Shown: in pieces, positions 37,387 through 47,602 of the stretch
How positions within the stretch are numbered: the stretch's first letter is position 1
Layout of the letters: each line of letters starts with the position of its first letter
Assembly (NCBI GenBank): GCA_023212695.1
Contig: JALCCG010000120.1
Location: 1-61,037 of the forward strand
Reading direction: 5' to 3'
Source: Sporisorium sorghi
Lineage: Eukaryota; Basidiomycota; Ustilaginomycetes; Ustilaginales; Ustilaginaceae
DNA: 61,037 bases
Translations under genes and position numbers: made by a program
The notes under the pieces: model-generated
The model's database searches: none
The model's input: the letters and a program-made list of their open reading frames with translations, nothing else
What the model was told of the DNA's origin: nothing

Positions 37387-37577
37387 GGATGAAGGTGAAG
37401 AAGTGTAATGATAATCATGACGTGAAGGCGATCAGTGTTTGTGTGAGAAGGTGATGCTGAGGGGAGAGGAGGAGATTTCTGAGTGCTTTTCTGAGCCTCA
37501 TTTTTGCGTCGGCTTTTTTTGGCGCGATCCTCATCTCAAAGACACGAACGTAGAAACGCTCTTTATTGACATCCCAT

Positions 37578-38535
37578 CTACAGCTTAGCCTTGAACACCG
37601 GCACCGGCCGCTCGTCACCCCTGCCCTGCGCCCTGACGCCATTGATCAAACTACCCAGCCCACCGCTGCCCCACAAATGCACCGTATCGCCATCCTTCAA
37701 CCACACCTTGGGCGACCTCTTGAGGCCCTCGCCGGGGGGGGGGGGGGGGGTGCCCATGCTCACCAGACTGCCTGCCTCGAGCGTCGTGCCCCTACTCAGC
37801 TCCACGAGGGTCTCTGCGGTCTTCCAGAGCATATCGCTCGTATTTCCGTCCTGCATGGTGCTGTTGTTGAGCTTGGTCGTGAGATGTACGCTGTCCGGAT
37901 CTTGGATGCCGCGGGGGTTGGAGGCGGAGACGAGGCAGGGGCCGATGGGGAGCCATCCGTCGAACGACTTGCCGAGTCCCCATTGCGGTACGGCGAACAT
38001 GCGTGTGCGGGCGGAGACGTCGTTCGACAGCGTGTAGCCCAGCACTGCGTCCATGGCCTCCTGGGGGGTGGCGTCCTTGATAGTGCGCCCGAGCACGACG
38101 ACGAGCTCGACCTCGTAGTCCGCCTCCTCGTCCGCACAGGGAGGGATGACAATGTCCTGACCCGGTCCTGAGAGCGCAGTGGCCGGCTTGTAGAACACAA
38201 TCGGCAGCACGGGCCGCTTGCGCACCGCGTCAAAGGCGTTTTGATCAGGCTGCACAAAGTTGGCCCCCAGCCCGCGAATCGCGGGGACTTCGGACGGCAG
38301 CAAAGGCGACAGCAGCGTCGAGACTGTTCGGATCACCCCAGAGAGTGGGGGCGCTGCCGGAAAGTGGGTGCGTGTACAGCACGTTCGCCCGGATCGGCGC
38401 ACCGCCGTTGGCATAGGCGACACCGATATCCAGCGCATCGTCGACGGGTTGCCCGAAGTACGTCTGCCCGTCTTCGCGCGCCACGAAGCGGATCAGCCGC
38501 CACCACGATGTTGGCCAAGGTGGGGAGGGAGTCAT
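37578..38535 (-). CDS. Fumarylacetoacetate hydrolase-family protein, frameshifted
   Basis: The family start is in one frame from the ATG at 38535 (WRLIRFVAREDGQTYFGQPV) and continues to about 38350. The catalytic part continues in the next frame (LLSPLLPSEVPAIRGLGANF to the stop at 37578). Removing one base from the five-base G run at 38347-38351 joins them as ..GSAPLSGVIRTVS.., so this is a one-base insertion, real or an assembly error. Family motifs follow: EVELVVVLGRTIKD, GYTLSNDVSART, KSFDGWLPIGPCLV, WLKDGDTVHLWGSGGLG. A 17-base G run at 37734-37750 encodes extra Pro in the normally short GTP-P-G loop. FAH-type enzymes cut C-C bonds in 2-oxo or diketo acids; the substrate is unknown. Tail-to-tail with NudE. 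Confidence 0.8.
37734..37750. repeat. G17 run inside FAH-family gene
   Basis: Seventeen consecutive G on the plus strand, read as Pro codons on the minus strand. The frame is kept on both sides, but length is uncertain. Confidence 0.9.
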
Positions 38536-39433
38536 TGTGAAAAAAAAGAGTCGGCGATAGCGAGACTGTGATGGAATGAATGTGATGGGGTATTGACTGG
38601 TAAAGATGAAAGAGGAGCGAAGACGTTGATGGTGTCTGTCAAACGTGGTGTGGTCCGTGGTGACCTCCTGCGGGGGAAAACGCCTGCGAATCTGGACTCA
38701 CGCGCCATTCCTGCCTGCTCCGTTGGGCCGAACTCAACGTCGGCTCCTCTTCCTCTTGTTGCTGCTGTTGCAATCTCTGCGAGATTCTCGCGTCTTGCTC
38801 TTGGTCTGCCTACGACCCGTTTGAACGTCTGCGATGGTCTGCACGCAGATCGTGCACCTGTTGCTTGCTGCTATCGTATCGAGCGGAAGCTTCATGATCA
38901 TGCGACGCCAGCGTCGATCTTACGTCTTTCACTTTGAGCAACAACGTGTCCCGAATCGCCCAGCTTCTCAGCGCCCCAAGCTGGCTGCTCTCTGCCCAGC
39001 CCTACTGCTAACCCCCGACGAGCTCGCAGCGTGTCAGTGCCCGATCCAGCTAAATTTACTGTATGCCAAACTGTGCACCATCTGCAAGAATCCGCACTCG
39101 CCGCGCTGTGTGACCATTTTTATTTTTTTTTTTCCGTATTTCCGCCTCCACTTGCGTTTTGGCCAACGCCGCGGCTTCGGCGTTTAAGCCATGATGCTGC
39201 TCGACAGGTTCGCTGACAAGATCTCCCTCAGGGCTCGGCCTGGAGGACGCTCTTTGACGCTGGGTTCGCAAACGGGAAAATTCTGTCTTCTGTAGCAGAA
39301 TCGAAGGTTAACGCCGTCATCGAGACGAAGCTGACTGTGAACAAAGTCTGTGGTGTGTGTTGATCCTTGGTGGTCGGCCATATATAATAAGCTTGGCCGC
39401 CTCTTGCTTGCACTTCTCTTTCTTGAAACATCA
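38536..39433. promoter_or_regulatory. Divergent intergenic region, FAH gene / GST
   Basis: 898 bases, no supportable gene. A TATA-like sequence (TATATAATAA) sits at 39381-39390, about 45 bases before the GST start codon. Confidence 0.5.
39381..39390 (+). promoter_or_regulatory. TATA-like box upstream of GST
   Basis: TATATAATAA, 44 bases before the ATG at 39434. Position and sequence suit a core promoter with a very short leader, but this is inference from sequence alone. Confidence 0.45.
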
Positions 39434-39925
39434 ATGGCCGCACTACTCGCTCGCATCGCTCCATCTCTGCGAACCACCCGTCTAGCCCCACTTCGAACTT
39501 TCACCTCATCCAGCATCACTGCCAACATGAAGCCCGTCCAGCTCTACACCGCAGGCACGCCCAACGGCCAGAAGGTCTCGATCATGCTCGAGGAGATCAA
39601 GGCGCTCAACCCGTCGTTTGAGTACGAAACCCATGCGATCAACATGGGCAAGAACGAGCAGAAGGAAGAGTGGTTCCTCAAGATGAACCCCAACGGCAGG
39701 ATCCCGACCATCTTGGACCCGAACAACACCGCAACTTCGCCCGATGGCTTTGCGGTCATGGAGAGCATGGCCATCCTGCTCTACCTCGAAAAGAAGTACA
39801 ATGACAAGCACGTCTTCTCGTGGAGCGACTCGGATCCTAAGGGCGAGAACTTTAGGAATCAGGTGCTTCAGTTCAGCTCCTCTTCACCAAGACGCACTGT
39901 GTCGACATCTGGACCTTTCAATTGA
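39434..39925 (+). pseudogene. Glutathione S-transferase N-terminal half, truncated
   Basis: 163 residues. Residues 1-31 are Arg/Ser/Thr-rich like a mitochondrial presequence; a second Met at 32 ([17 protein letters not shown]) starts the thioredoxin fold directly, as in Ure2/YfcG-type GSTs. The fold is complete through [13 protein letters not shown], the glutathione-contacting [13 protein letters not shown] and [13 protein letters not shown]. The sequence then changes to [17 protein letters not shown] and stops. The usual 110-120-residue helical C-terminal domain is missing. Neither other frame supplies it, and only 197 bases remain before the end of the ATP5 gene. Codon use is normal, so the loss is probably recent. 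It may still make a short protein, but a normal GST dimer is unlikely. Confidence 0.75.
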
Positions 39926-40122
39926 CACCGCTCCGATCATCACGCTGGAACAGCCCTAGCGGTCCCCACTGTCCTCTCTCTGCCCGCTCTACTCACACTC
40001 TGCCTTGTACGCTCGACACACCATCATCGAGGATTCTAAAACAAGATTCAAGCTTCTTCTTTTACACGCGTCGTACCACCGGCAAGCGTATGGAACGGCG
40101 CTGCTTCAAGCGGCCAAACCGC

Positions 40123-41752
40123 TCAAATGCCCTGCTCGAGCAAGGCGTTGAGCTTGTTGACCTTGCTTGCAACAGACAGATCGACCGTGTTGCCGGCAAA
40201 GTCGACAACAAGTCCACCCTGGATGGCCGGGTTGACCTTCTGCACAATCTTGAGCGTCTTGCCGTTGCCCTTGGCGGCGATCTGCGAGCCCTTGAGCGCC
40301 GACTCGATGCGCGAGACCAGCGACTTGTCCAGAGGAGTGGCAGAGGTGACGGTCACCTCGACCTCACCACGGTATGCGGTCATGAGGTCTTGGAAGCCCT
40401 CGATCACCTTTTCGGTCTCGGCGAGACGGCCGTTCTCGGCGAGCACGGTGAAGAGGTTGCTGTGCGAATGGGAAGCGGGTAAGGAATGGTCAGTTTGAGA
40501 CTTTCTTTCGTTAAAGTGTGGTGGCAGGCAGCAGCATGGAGGGCTGCTCTTCGCATCACAGGCAGCAGCTTTGTCCAGGTTCCACCAATGTGCGGGGAAT
40601 GATCCGACGAGCTTAGAGCTTGGCGCCAAGTCGACATCCAAACCTTCCTGCGTGATACCTTAAGGGGCAAGGACGCAGAGCCGTAAGCTGATCTCAAAGC
40701 TTCCGAGCGCAGGCGTTGCTTTGGTCGTGGGTGGGAGCCATACAATCCCCAACTTTTGGCCATCCATGGTACGATTCTGGACTCTGTCCATGGGTTGGGA
40801 TGCTCCTGGTCATTTTCCCTCCTCTGAGTGCCGATGTCTGTTCGAAGGTGTCCTGCCTTTGCGTTGCTGCTGTTATGCACTTCCATGCTGCTGCGATCCC
40901 TGCTATGTGCATTCGAACTTACTGAGTGATGGGGTCAGCCTTGCCCTTGCCGGTGGAGAGGAGCTGCTCGAGGCCCTTGGTGCGGTCGGCACCGCTGAGG
41001 GTGGGGTTGGAGATGAAGGTCTGCAGCTTGGCACCCTCGGCACCGGTGAGAGCAGCCTGAACGGCCTTGAGGTCGGCCTCGACCTTCTCGAGGGTCTTGC
41101 TGTCCTTGGAGAGGGCAGCAACGTACGCGGAGGAAGCGTACTTGCCTGTGAGGTGGTGCAAGATGCGCAAGTGTCAATGTGTCGGGTGAAGATTAGATGT
41201 CGGGACGTTGGAGCGTGTGCGAGGGTCGACAATAGAAAGCTATACAGTCAGCGAGATGTATCGTAGGGTGAACCGAGCTGTAGAGCTGATAAACATACCG
41301 GCAAGGCCATCGAGCTGACGGGGAGCTCGGACGGCAGCCTGCGAGGCGTAACCTCGGGTAGCCTGCTGTTTGAAGCGGTGCGAAAGTGTGCGATGCGACG
41401 CCGATGTAGTGGTACGCAGCAGTAGAGGTTGGCATGGAAGCACGTTGGGACAAGGAACGGCGAAAGTGTGGTGAAGGTCAGTGAATGTTGTTGCGGGTGT
41501 ATGGCAAGTGTCGATAGTTGCTGCGTTCATCTGGCTCGTGCAAGTCGACGATGCTATGAAGTTCGAGGTCAACAGCATCGCCGACATGCAGTTGATTCCA
41601 GCATGACTGTGTGCGAGAGCTATGTATCGATATGCAGTGGAACCGTGATGGAACGCCTAAAGACGTTGTTTGGTCGAATGTCGATGTTGAATGCAGCAGC
41701 AGTTAGATGAGATACCTACCTGGAAGAGACGGGGGGTGAATCGGGCGGCCAT
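40123..41752 (-). CDS. ATP5: ATP synthase subunit 5 (OSCP), four exons
   Basis: Exons 41720-41752, 41299-41365, 40923-41145 and 40123-40459 join without frame conflict to 219 residues. Introns of 354, 153 and 463 nt have donors GTAGGT, GTATGT and GTAAGT and CAG acceptors; an equally good second CAG at 41363-41365 would drop one Gln. The start MAARFTPRLFQ.. with RGYASQAAV is a mitochondrial presequence. The OSCP fold follows: GKYASSAYVAALSKDSKTL, FISNPTLSGADRTKGLEQL, NLFTVLAENGRLAETEKV and the C-terminal GGLVVDFAGNTVDLSVASKV. OSCP links the F1 head to the peripheral stalk of ATP synthase. This is the most intron-rich gene in the window. Confidence 0.93.
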
Positions 41753-42958
41753 GACTGCTGAAAGTGTGTTTCGTGTGATGAGGATGGAGGAGGGTGTGGA
41801 GAAGAATAGCAAGTGACGCTGTCAACGACGACGGCGACGATGATGATCTCGAATCGCTTCACAGCAGCAGCAGCAAACAGCGATGGAAAAGCAGCAATTT
41901 CTCGGCCCAGTTGGCTCGAGTTCTCTCAAAGCGCTGCGACGAAGCGCACGTCCAAGCTTCAAAGCTCTGCTTTTCTTCTTGCGCCTCAATTTTCGCCACC
42001 TCACCCGTCAGCGTCTCTGCTCTCTCTCTCTGCAGCCAGAACCGATCGGTTCCGCGAGAGAGGGCGTTGAAATTCTATCGGGCGATAAAAAAAGGACGAT
42101 TATTCAAGAAAGTTTGGTGGTTGTGTCGCTCTAACAAGTCGAAAATTGCTGCCTGCTTAGACCGTCGCCATCAGGTAGCTCATGGTGCCTCACATCTGGC
42201 CTCTTCAGTGTTCTGGCTTCTCTGCAGCTCAGCAAGCAAGCCAAATCGGCAATGCCGGCATGGTGTTGAGTATGGTTGTGATGGTGGATTGCTAGGAGAA
42301 GAGAGGTCCCTTTGTGAGCGATAGCAGGCAGCATGTCGCGTTGCCAGCTGCGGCGCCAATCAAAAGAGCCAGGCGACTTCACGCCAGACACGAAAATCTG
42401 TATTCCTTGCTTTCCAAATCGAAGCGCTCGAATACAAAATTTCTGAAACCAACCTTTGAGCGCGACTTGCACTTTGTGAGAAGAAGCTGAAGAAGAAGAA
42501 GAGCAAATTCAAGAAGAAAAAGAGCGCGAGACAGACAGACAGAGCAAGCCAAGGTGAAGAAGGGTCGAGTGAGCGAGTCGAGTTCTCCTTTTGAGCTGTT
42601 CTGCGCTTCTGCTGCGCTTCTGCTGCGCTAAAATTTGTTGCTGCTCAGTGAAGCTATCCAGCCTGTCTTCGCCATCACGCTTGGCCATCAATCTTCCATC
42701 CTCCATCACCCTCTCTCATCCTCTCCTTGCAAGTCCTGGCTTCTGATCACCCCCCGGAGCGCATCACTTCCTGGACACCTTACTGTCGACGGAAAAGCGG
42801 TACCTTTTACACCTTCCTTTTCCTCACAGCTTCTTCATCAACCTACCCCAATTCAGCCGCACCAGCAGCAACAGCATCAGCGACACCAGCTTCAGCTCCA
42901 CCAATCGCAGAGAAAGCATCGACATCGCTTCTCTGCCCATTTCAATCAGCGAAACAAC
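41753..42958. promoter_or_regulatory. Divergent intergenic region, ATP5 / eIF3c
   Basis: 1206 bases, no supportable gene. The last 470 bases include purine-rich GAAGAAGAAG (near 42480-42530) and CAG/CAA-rich leader sequence before the eIF3c ATG. Confidence 0.5.
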
Positions 42959-45643
42959 ATGTCTGGCTTCTTCCGCAAGGTCGGTGATTCCGACTCTGAA
43001 TCCGACATCTCTTCCTCGGAGGAGGAGCTTTCTGAGCTCGAGTCGGGAGATGAGCAGCCAAAGACCACTCAGCCCGCCGCCAGTCGTTCGCGCTTCTTGA
43101 AGGGCAGCGACTCGGACTCGGACTCGGACGACGATGACTCGGACGAAGAGTCTCTCGACTCGGACGATGACGACGACGACGACGAGCCACGCAACGACGG
43201 CAAAAAGGCGCCCACCTCTCGTTTCATGAAGGGCGCTGCCGACAGCGACGACAGCGACTCGGAGGAGGAGGTGAAGAAGGTCGTCAAGTCCGCCAAGGAC
43301 AAGCGTATCGACGACATGCAGACCATCGTCAACCACATCGAGTCCGCCCAAAAGTCGAGCGACTGGACCTCGATCAACAAGGACTTTGACAACCTCATGC
43401 GTTCCATCGAGCGCCAGCGCACCTTGAACGAGCAGATCCCCGCCTTCTTCTACAAGGCCATCTCCCAGCTCGACCAGTTCCTCAACGAGTCCGCCGCCAA
43501 GGAAAAAGATGCCAAGAAGAAAATGAAGGCTCCCGTCGCCAAGGCCATGAACGGCATGAAGCAAAAGCTCAAAAAAGTCATCAAAGAGAACGACGAGACC
43601 ATCGCCAGGTACCGTGCCGACCCCGAGGGCTTCGAGGCTGCTGCCGAGGCCGCCACCTCCGCTGCCGCTGCCCCCGCCGATGCAGAGACCGCCATCTCCA
43701 AGGGCAAGAAGGAGCGTCTCGCCGCTGCCCTCGACCCTGAGGCCAACGACGACTTCCAGACTGTCGGCCGCGGTGGCCGCACCGAGATTTTCACCTCCGA
43801 AGGTCTCTTCAAGAGCCTCGCTGCCATCATGGAGGCTCGTGGTAAGAAGAGCACCGACAAGAACGAGCAGATCCGCAAGCTCCACGACCTCTCGGGCGTC
43901 GCCGACTCTCCTTACAAAAAGATCCGCGTCATCCTCGCCCTCGTCGCCGCCCGCTTCGACTACAACGCCTCGGCCACCGCCTACATGCCCGTCGAGATGT
44001 GGGACTCGGCCCGCAAGGAGATCAACGAGATCCTTGCGCTGCTCAGCAAGAACCGCGGCTACGTCGTGCGCGAAGAGACCGAGGACTACGACGACGAGGT
44101 CGAGCGTCTCCCCGGCCAGAACGGCGAGAAGGACATCGTCGCCGTGCGAGGCAGCATCATCAGCTTTGTCGACCGTCTCGATGACGAATTCACCAAGAGC
44201 TTGCAGAACATCGACCCGCACACCACCGAATACGTCGACCGACTCTGCGACGAGAAGAAGCTCTACGAGACCATCGTGCTCGCCCAGGCCTACTTTGAGA
44301 GCCAGTCCGAGACCGAGGCGCTCTCGCGTTGCACCATGCGCCGCCTCGACCACGTCTACGCAAAGCAGGACGTTATCATCAAGGCGCTCGAGTCGACGCT
44401 CGGCGAGACCGCCAAGTCGTTCCAGTCCAAGCTCTTCCCCTCGGCTGCGCGTGTTGCCGAGCAGGATGGGCCCGCTGTGCTTGTGCGTGCTCTGTGCACC
44501 TACCTCTACCAGGCTCGCGGTGTGCAGGCCGAGCGTCCACGAACGCGCGCCGTGCTCTGCCACATTTACTTCCACGCACTTCACGCCAACTACCACGTGG
44601 CGCGCGACATGTTCCTCATGTCGCACCTCCAGGACTCGATCCAGCTCGCCGACGTAGCCACGCAGATTCTGTACAACCGTGTCGTGGTGCAGATCGGCAT
44701 CTGCGCCTTCCGCAACGGCCTTATCAAGGAGTCGCAGGTGGCGCTCCAGGAGATTTTCGCGACTGGCCGTGTCAAGGAGCTGCTGGCGCAGGGCGTGCAG
44801 AAGCAGAACCAGTTTAGCACCATCACGCCGGAGCAGGAGAAGCTCGAGCGTCAGCGTCAGCTGCCGTTCCACATGCACATCAACCTCGAGCTGCTCGAGT
44901 GCATCTACTTGATTTCGTCGATGCTGCTCGAGGTGCCCAACATGGCGCTGGCGGGCAACGATCCGGAGCTGCGCAAGCGTGTCATCTCGCGACCTTTCCG
45001 TCGCATGCTCGACTACACGGACCGCCAGGTGTTTTCCGGACCGCCCGAGAACACGCGCGACCACATCATGCAGGCGTGCAAGGCGCTGCAGAACGGCGAC
45101 TGCAAGGCGTGCATCGAGCTCATCGCCGATATCAAGATCTGGAAGCTCATGCCTGGCTCGGACGACGTCAAGGCGATGCTGGCCAAGCGCATCCAGGAGG
45201 TGGGTCTGCGCACCTATCTCTTCTCATACTCGGCCTACTACGAGTCGGTGTCGCTCTCGCACCTCGCGGCGACGTTTGACGTCGAGGAGAAGGTGGTCAA
45301 GGCGATGGTGAGCAAGATGATCTACAACGACGAGCTGGCGGCGTCGCTCGATCCTTCGGCGAACGTGATTTCGTTCCACCGCCTCGAGTTGACCAAGGTG
45401 CAGCAGCTGGCGGCGACGTTGGCGGAGAAGGCCAACTCGATGCTCGAGCAGAACGAGCGTTTGCTGGATGCCAAGCTGGGCGAGGGCAAGGAGCAGAGGA
45501 GCGGTGCTGGTGGCGAGCGCGGCGACCGCGAGGGTGGCCAGGCGGGCGGCAGGAGGGAGAGGAGAGGCGGCTCGGCAGCGCGTGGTCGTGGACGTGGCCG
45601 TGGACGTGCGCAACAGTTCCAGGCGCTCGGGCAAAAGGTGTAG
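42959..45643 (+). CDS. NIP1: Translation initiation factor eIF3 subunit c
   Basis: 894 residues from the ATG at 42959 (CAACATGTC); the frame is open upstream but that part is leader-like. Residues 1-110 are strongly acidic and Ser-rich (SDSDSDSDDDDSDEESLDS), which in Nip1 binds eIF1 and eIF5. The middle carries the eIF3c core (WTSINKDFDNLMRSIERQR; RFDYNASATAYMPVEMW). The PCI domain is near 640-830 (LRTYLFSYSAYYESVSLSHL; EKVVKAMVSKMIYNDELAA). The C-terminus is an RGG-rich tail (RRGGSAARGRGRGRGRAQQ), a likely RNA contact. The protein is a core of eIF3 in the 43S preinitiation complex. Strong codon bias fits high expression. Confidence 0.95.
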   Translation: MSGFFRKVGDSDSESDISSSEEELSELESGDEQPKTTQPAASRSRFLKGSDSDSDSDDDDSDEESLDSDDDDDDDEPRNDGKKAPTSRFMKGAADSDDSDSEEEVKKVVKSAKDKRIDDMQTIVNHIESAQKSSDWTSINKDFDNLMRSIERQRTLNEQIPAFFYKAISQLDQFLNESAAKEKDAKKKMKAPVAKAMNGMKQKLKKVIKENDETIARYRADPEGFEAAAEAATSAAAAPADAETAISKGKKERLAAALDPEANDDFQTVGRGGRTEIFTSEGLFKSLAAIMEARGKKSTDKNEQIRKLHDLSGVADSPYKKIRVILALVAARFDYNASATAYMPVEMWDSARKEINEILALLSKNRGYVVREETEDYDDEVERLPGQNGEKDIVAVRGSIISFVDRLDDEFTKSLQNIDPHTTEYVDRLCDEKKLYETIVLAQAYFESQSETEALSRCTMRRLDHVYAKQDVIIKALESTLGETAKSFQSKLFPSAARVAEQDGPAVLVRALCTYLYQARGVQAERPRTRAVLCHIYFHALHANYHVARDMFLMSHLQDSIQLADVATQILYNRVVVQIGICAFRNGLIKESQVALQEIFATGRVKELLAQGVQKQNQFSTITPEQEKLERQRQLPFHMHINLELLECIYLISSMLLEVPNMALAGNDPELRKRVISRPFRRMLDYTDRQVFSGPPENTRDHIMQACKALQNGDCKACIELIADIKIWKLMPGSDDVKAMLAKRIQEVGLRTYLFSYSAYYESVSLSHLAATFDVEEKVVKAMVSKMIYNDELAASLDPSANVISFHRLELTKVQQLAATLAEKANSMLEQNERLLDAKLGEGKEQRSGAGGERGDREGGQAGGRRERRGGSAARGRGRGRGRAQQFQALGQKV

Positions 45644-46238
45644 AGATGGTGCTGCCTCCCTTACCTCATTCCTGTTTCTCGTTTTCCCCCCAAAAAAGGC
45701 TCCTGCTTCTTGTTCAGCAGCCTCCGCAAAAGTATATGTATCACGTTCACAGGAGCCAAGTGTTCTCATGCTTTGTTCGTGCAATCTCTCGGCTGCTGTT
45801 GGTGGGTGTGGTCGTTGAGCGATGCCACTGTGAAGAGGTGCCGTAGAAGTCGAGAACCGCGAGAGAAAAAAAGGCTCCGAGATGAAAAAAATGTTAAGAT
45901 TCGAGGGGAAAGTGGCCGCGGAGACAAAAAAAAAAAGTCGCCGGGAGTGGCATAAGCGTGCAGCTGTGCTTGTGTGGAGTGATAGAGCTTTCCTGCTTTC
46001 ATACCATCTTCCAACACTATCCTCAACCAACACATATTTGAGAGGTCAAGGTGGACGGTTATCAGCGCTGATCCACATAGAAGCATGTGCCGAAGCGTCT
46101 CATTCGAGTAGCGGTATCTGCAACTTCGATTGCGTCTAGAGCCACTTAACGTAGGACGACCACCAGTCACGACTGGACCGCACATCAAGACTAACACCGA
46201 CAGATGCACTCGACGGCATCGCAGGGACTGTGATAACA
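45644..46238. other. Intergenic, eIF3c to J-protein
   Basis: 595 bases, no gene recognised: 3' flank of eIF3c with short A runs (45868-45940) and the promoter side of the J-protein gene. Confidence 0.55.
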
Positions 46239-47318
46239 ATGTCGGTCTCGACAGCAGCAAGTAGCTGTTCGCGGAGCATCGTCGCTGCTGCTGCTTCGAC
46301 GTCCAGCCGCGCACCGAGGCTGGGTGCCGCGGGATCGGCTTCGTGGATAAGACGTGCATTCGAGCGTCCGTCGGCGGAGCAAGTGAGCCTTCCGCCGAGC
46401 TGGCTGCTTCCATCGCAACCACCACTTCTCCTTCTCCGCAGCAGCACGGAATCACGGCGAGCCTATTCGTCCACAGCAACACCGCACGCACGTATACGCA
46501 CGTCATCATCCACACCACCGTCGGGCAGCTCCTCCCCCTCCTCGTCGTCGTCGTCATCGTCGTCGTCGTCGCGGCCGGACCTGTCGTTCCCGACGCACCT
46601 CCGCAATCCCACGCCGTACGACATCTTCCACTTCTCTGACCGCCAAGTGACACCTGCGCAGATCAAAGCGCGGTACTACGACCTGGTGCGCACTTTGCAT
46701 CCGGACCGCTTCGCCCCTACTCCCACAAAAACCAAGACGCAGGCTGCGGAGGAGTTCAAATCGGTCATTGCGGCGTACAACCTGCTCAAGGATGTGGGGC
46801 GGAAGCGGATGTACGACCGGGCTGGCGTCGGGTGGGGCTCTTCTGCCTCTTCTTCACTCGCGGGCAGTGATCCGTGGCGCGGATTTCAAGATCGCAGGTA
46901 TACACGGCGCTATGATGCCTCGTACGCGGGCGTCGGGCACGATAGGTTCGGCTGGCAGCACGGCGACTTTTACTCTTCCCACTTCTCCGGTGCAAGCGGG
47001 GGCAAGGCAGGGCGGCAGGGCGGCAACGGGCAGTACGCCTCGAACGGCGTGTTCATCAGCTCGCTGTTCGTGCTCACCTGGTTGCTCGCCGGATTGCAGT
47101 ATTCGCGGTTGAGTCTGCAGAGCGCAAAGGCGGTAGAGCGCGCGGATAGGCAGCATCTGGACGCAGCGCGGAGTCTGAGTGAGGCGAGGGAGCAGGCAAG
47201 GAGCCAGGAGGGGAGGCAGAGGTGGTTGGCGTTCAGAAGGCGGGCGAGGGAGCAGAAGTTCTTGGAGGATGTGGCGGGGCGGGGTGAGGGGGAGGGAGAG
47301 GGGGGAGGGAGAAGGTGA
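46239..47318 (+). CDS. Membrane-anchored mitochondrial J-domain protein
   Basis: 359 residues as read from the ATG at 46239. The Ser/Ala/Arg-rich start suggests mitochondrial import. A J-domain follows at about 128-195 (TPYDIFHFSDRQVTPAQIK; LHPDRF with the HPD triad at 154-156; YDRAGVGW), so it should stimulate an Hsp70 ATPase. One membrane span (FISSLFVLTWLLAGL) lies near 271-286, then a charged coiled segment. The frame ends in a G-rich run at 47318. One base fewer in the G run near 47301-47305 would continue the protein through TESPYGVGHGGPSGKQAAQ to a stop at 47442, which has good coding composition. A one-base insertion or assembly error is therefore likely. The J-domain with following anchor resembles fungal mitochondrial DnaJ-like proteins; the exact orthologue is unknown. 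Confidence 0.82.
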   Translation: MSVSTAASSCSRSIVAAAASTSSRAPRLGAAGSASWIRRAFERPSAEQVSLPPSWLLPSQPPLLLLRSSTESRRAYSSTATPHARIRTSSSTPPSGSSSPSSSSSSSSSSSRPDLSFPTHLRNPTPYDIFHFSDRQVTPAQIKARYYDLVRTLHPDRFAPTPTKTKTQAAEEFKSVIAAYNLLKDVGRKRMYDRAGVGWGSSASSSLAGSDPWRGFQDRRYTRRYDASYAGVGHDRFGWQHGDFYSSHFSGASGGKAGRQGGNGQYASNGVFISSLFVLTWLLAGLQYSRLSLQSAKAVERADRQHLDAARSLSEAREQARSQEGRQRWLAFRRRAREQKFLEDVAGRGEGEGEGGGRR

Positions 47319-47602
47319 AGGGTATACGGAGAGCCCGTACGGCGTGGGGCACGGCGGGCCGAGTGGGAAACAGGCTGCGCAGGTGCGGTTTGCCAAGGCG
47401 CAGGCGCAGCAGGCGAAACAGGCCGACGTTACCGCATCGTAGCATCCCAATACCACGCTCAAAGTCATGCTCGTACACAGTCGATTCACCCACCACACGT
47501 CAATTCCAGACCGCTTTGAGCCACATACAAGCAAGTGATGCGTGAACGAACTCGACATTCCGCATCTGCATCTTCAGCGAGGATGAGCTCGTAGACCCAG
47601 CT

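Noticed and set aside
42824..45064. 746-residue minus-strand ORF opposite eIF3c
   Set aside because: Antisense shadow rich in Leu, Val, Gly; the sense strand is unmistakable eIF3c.
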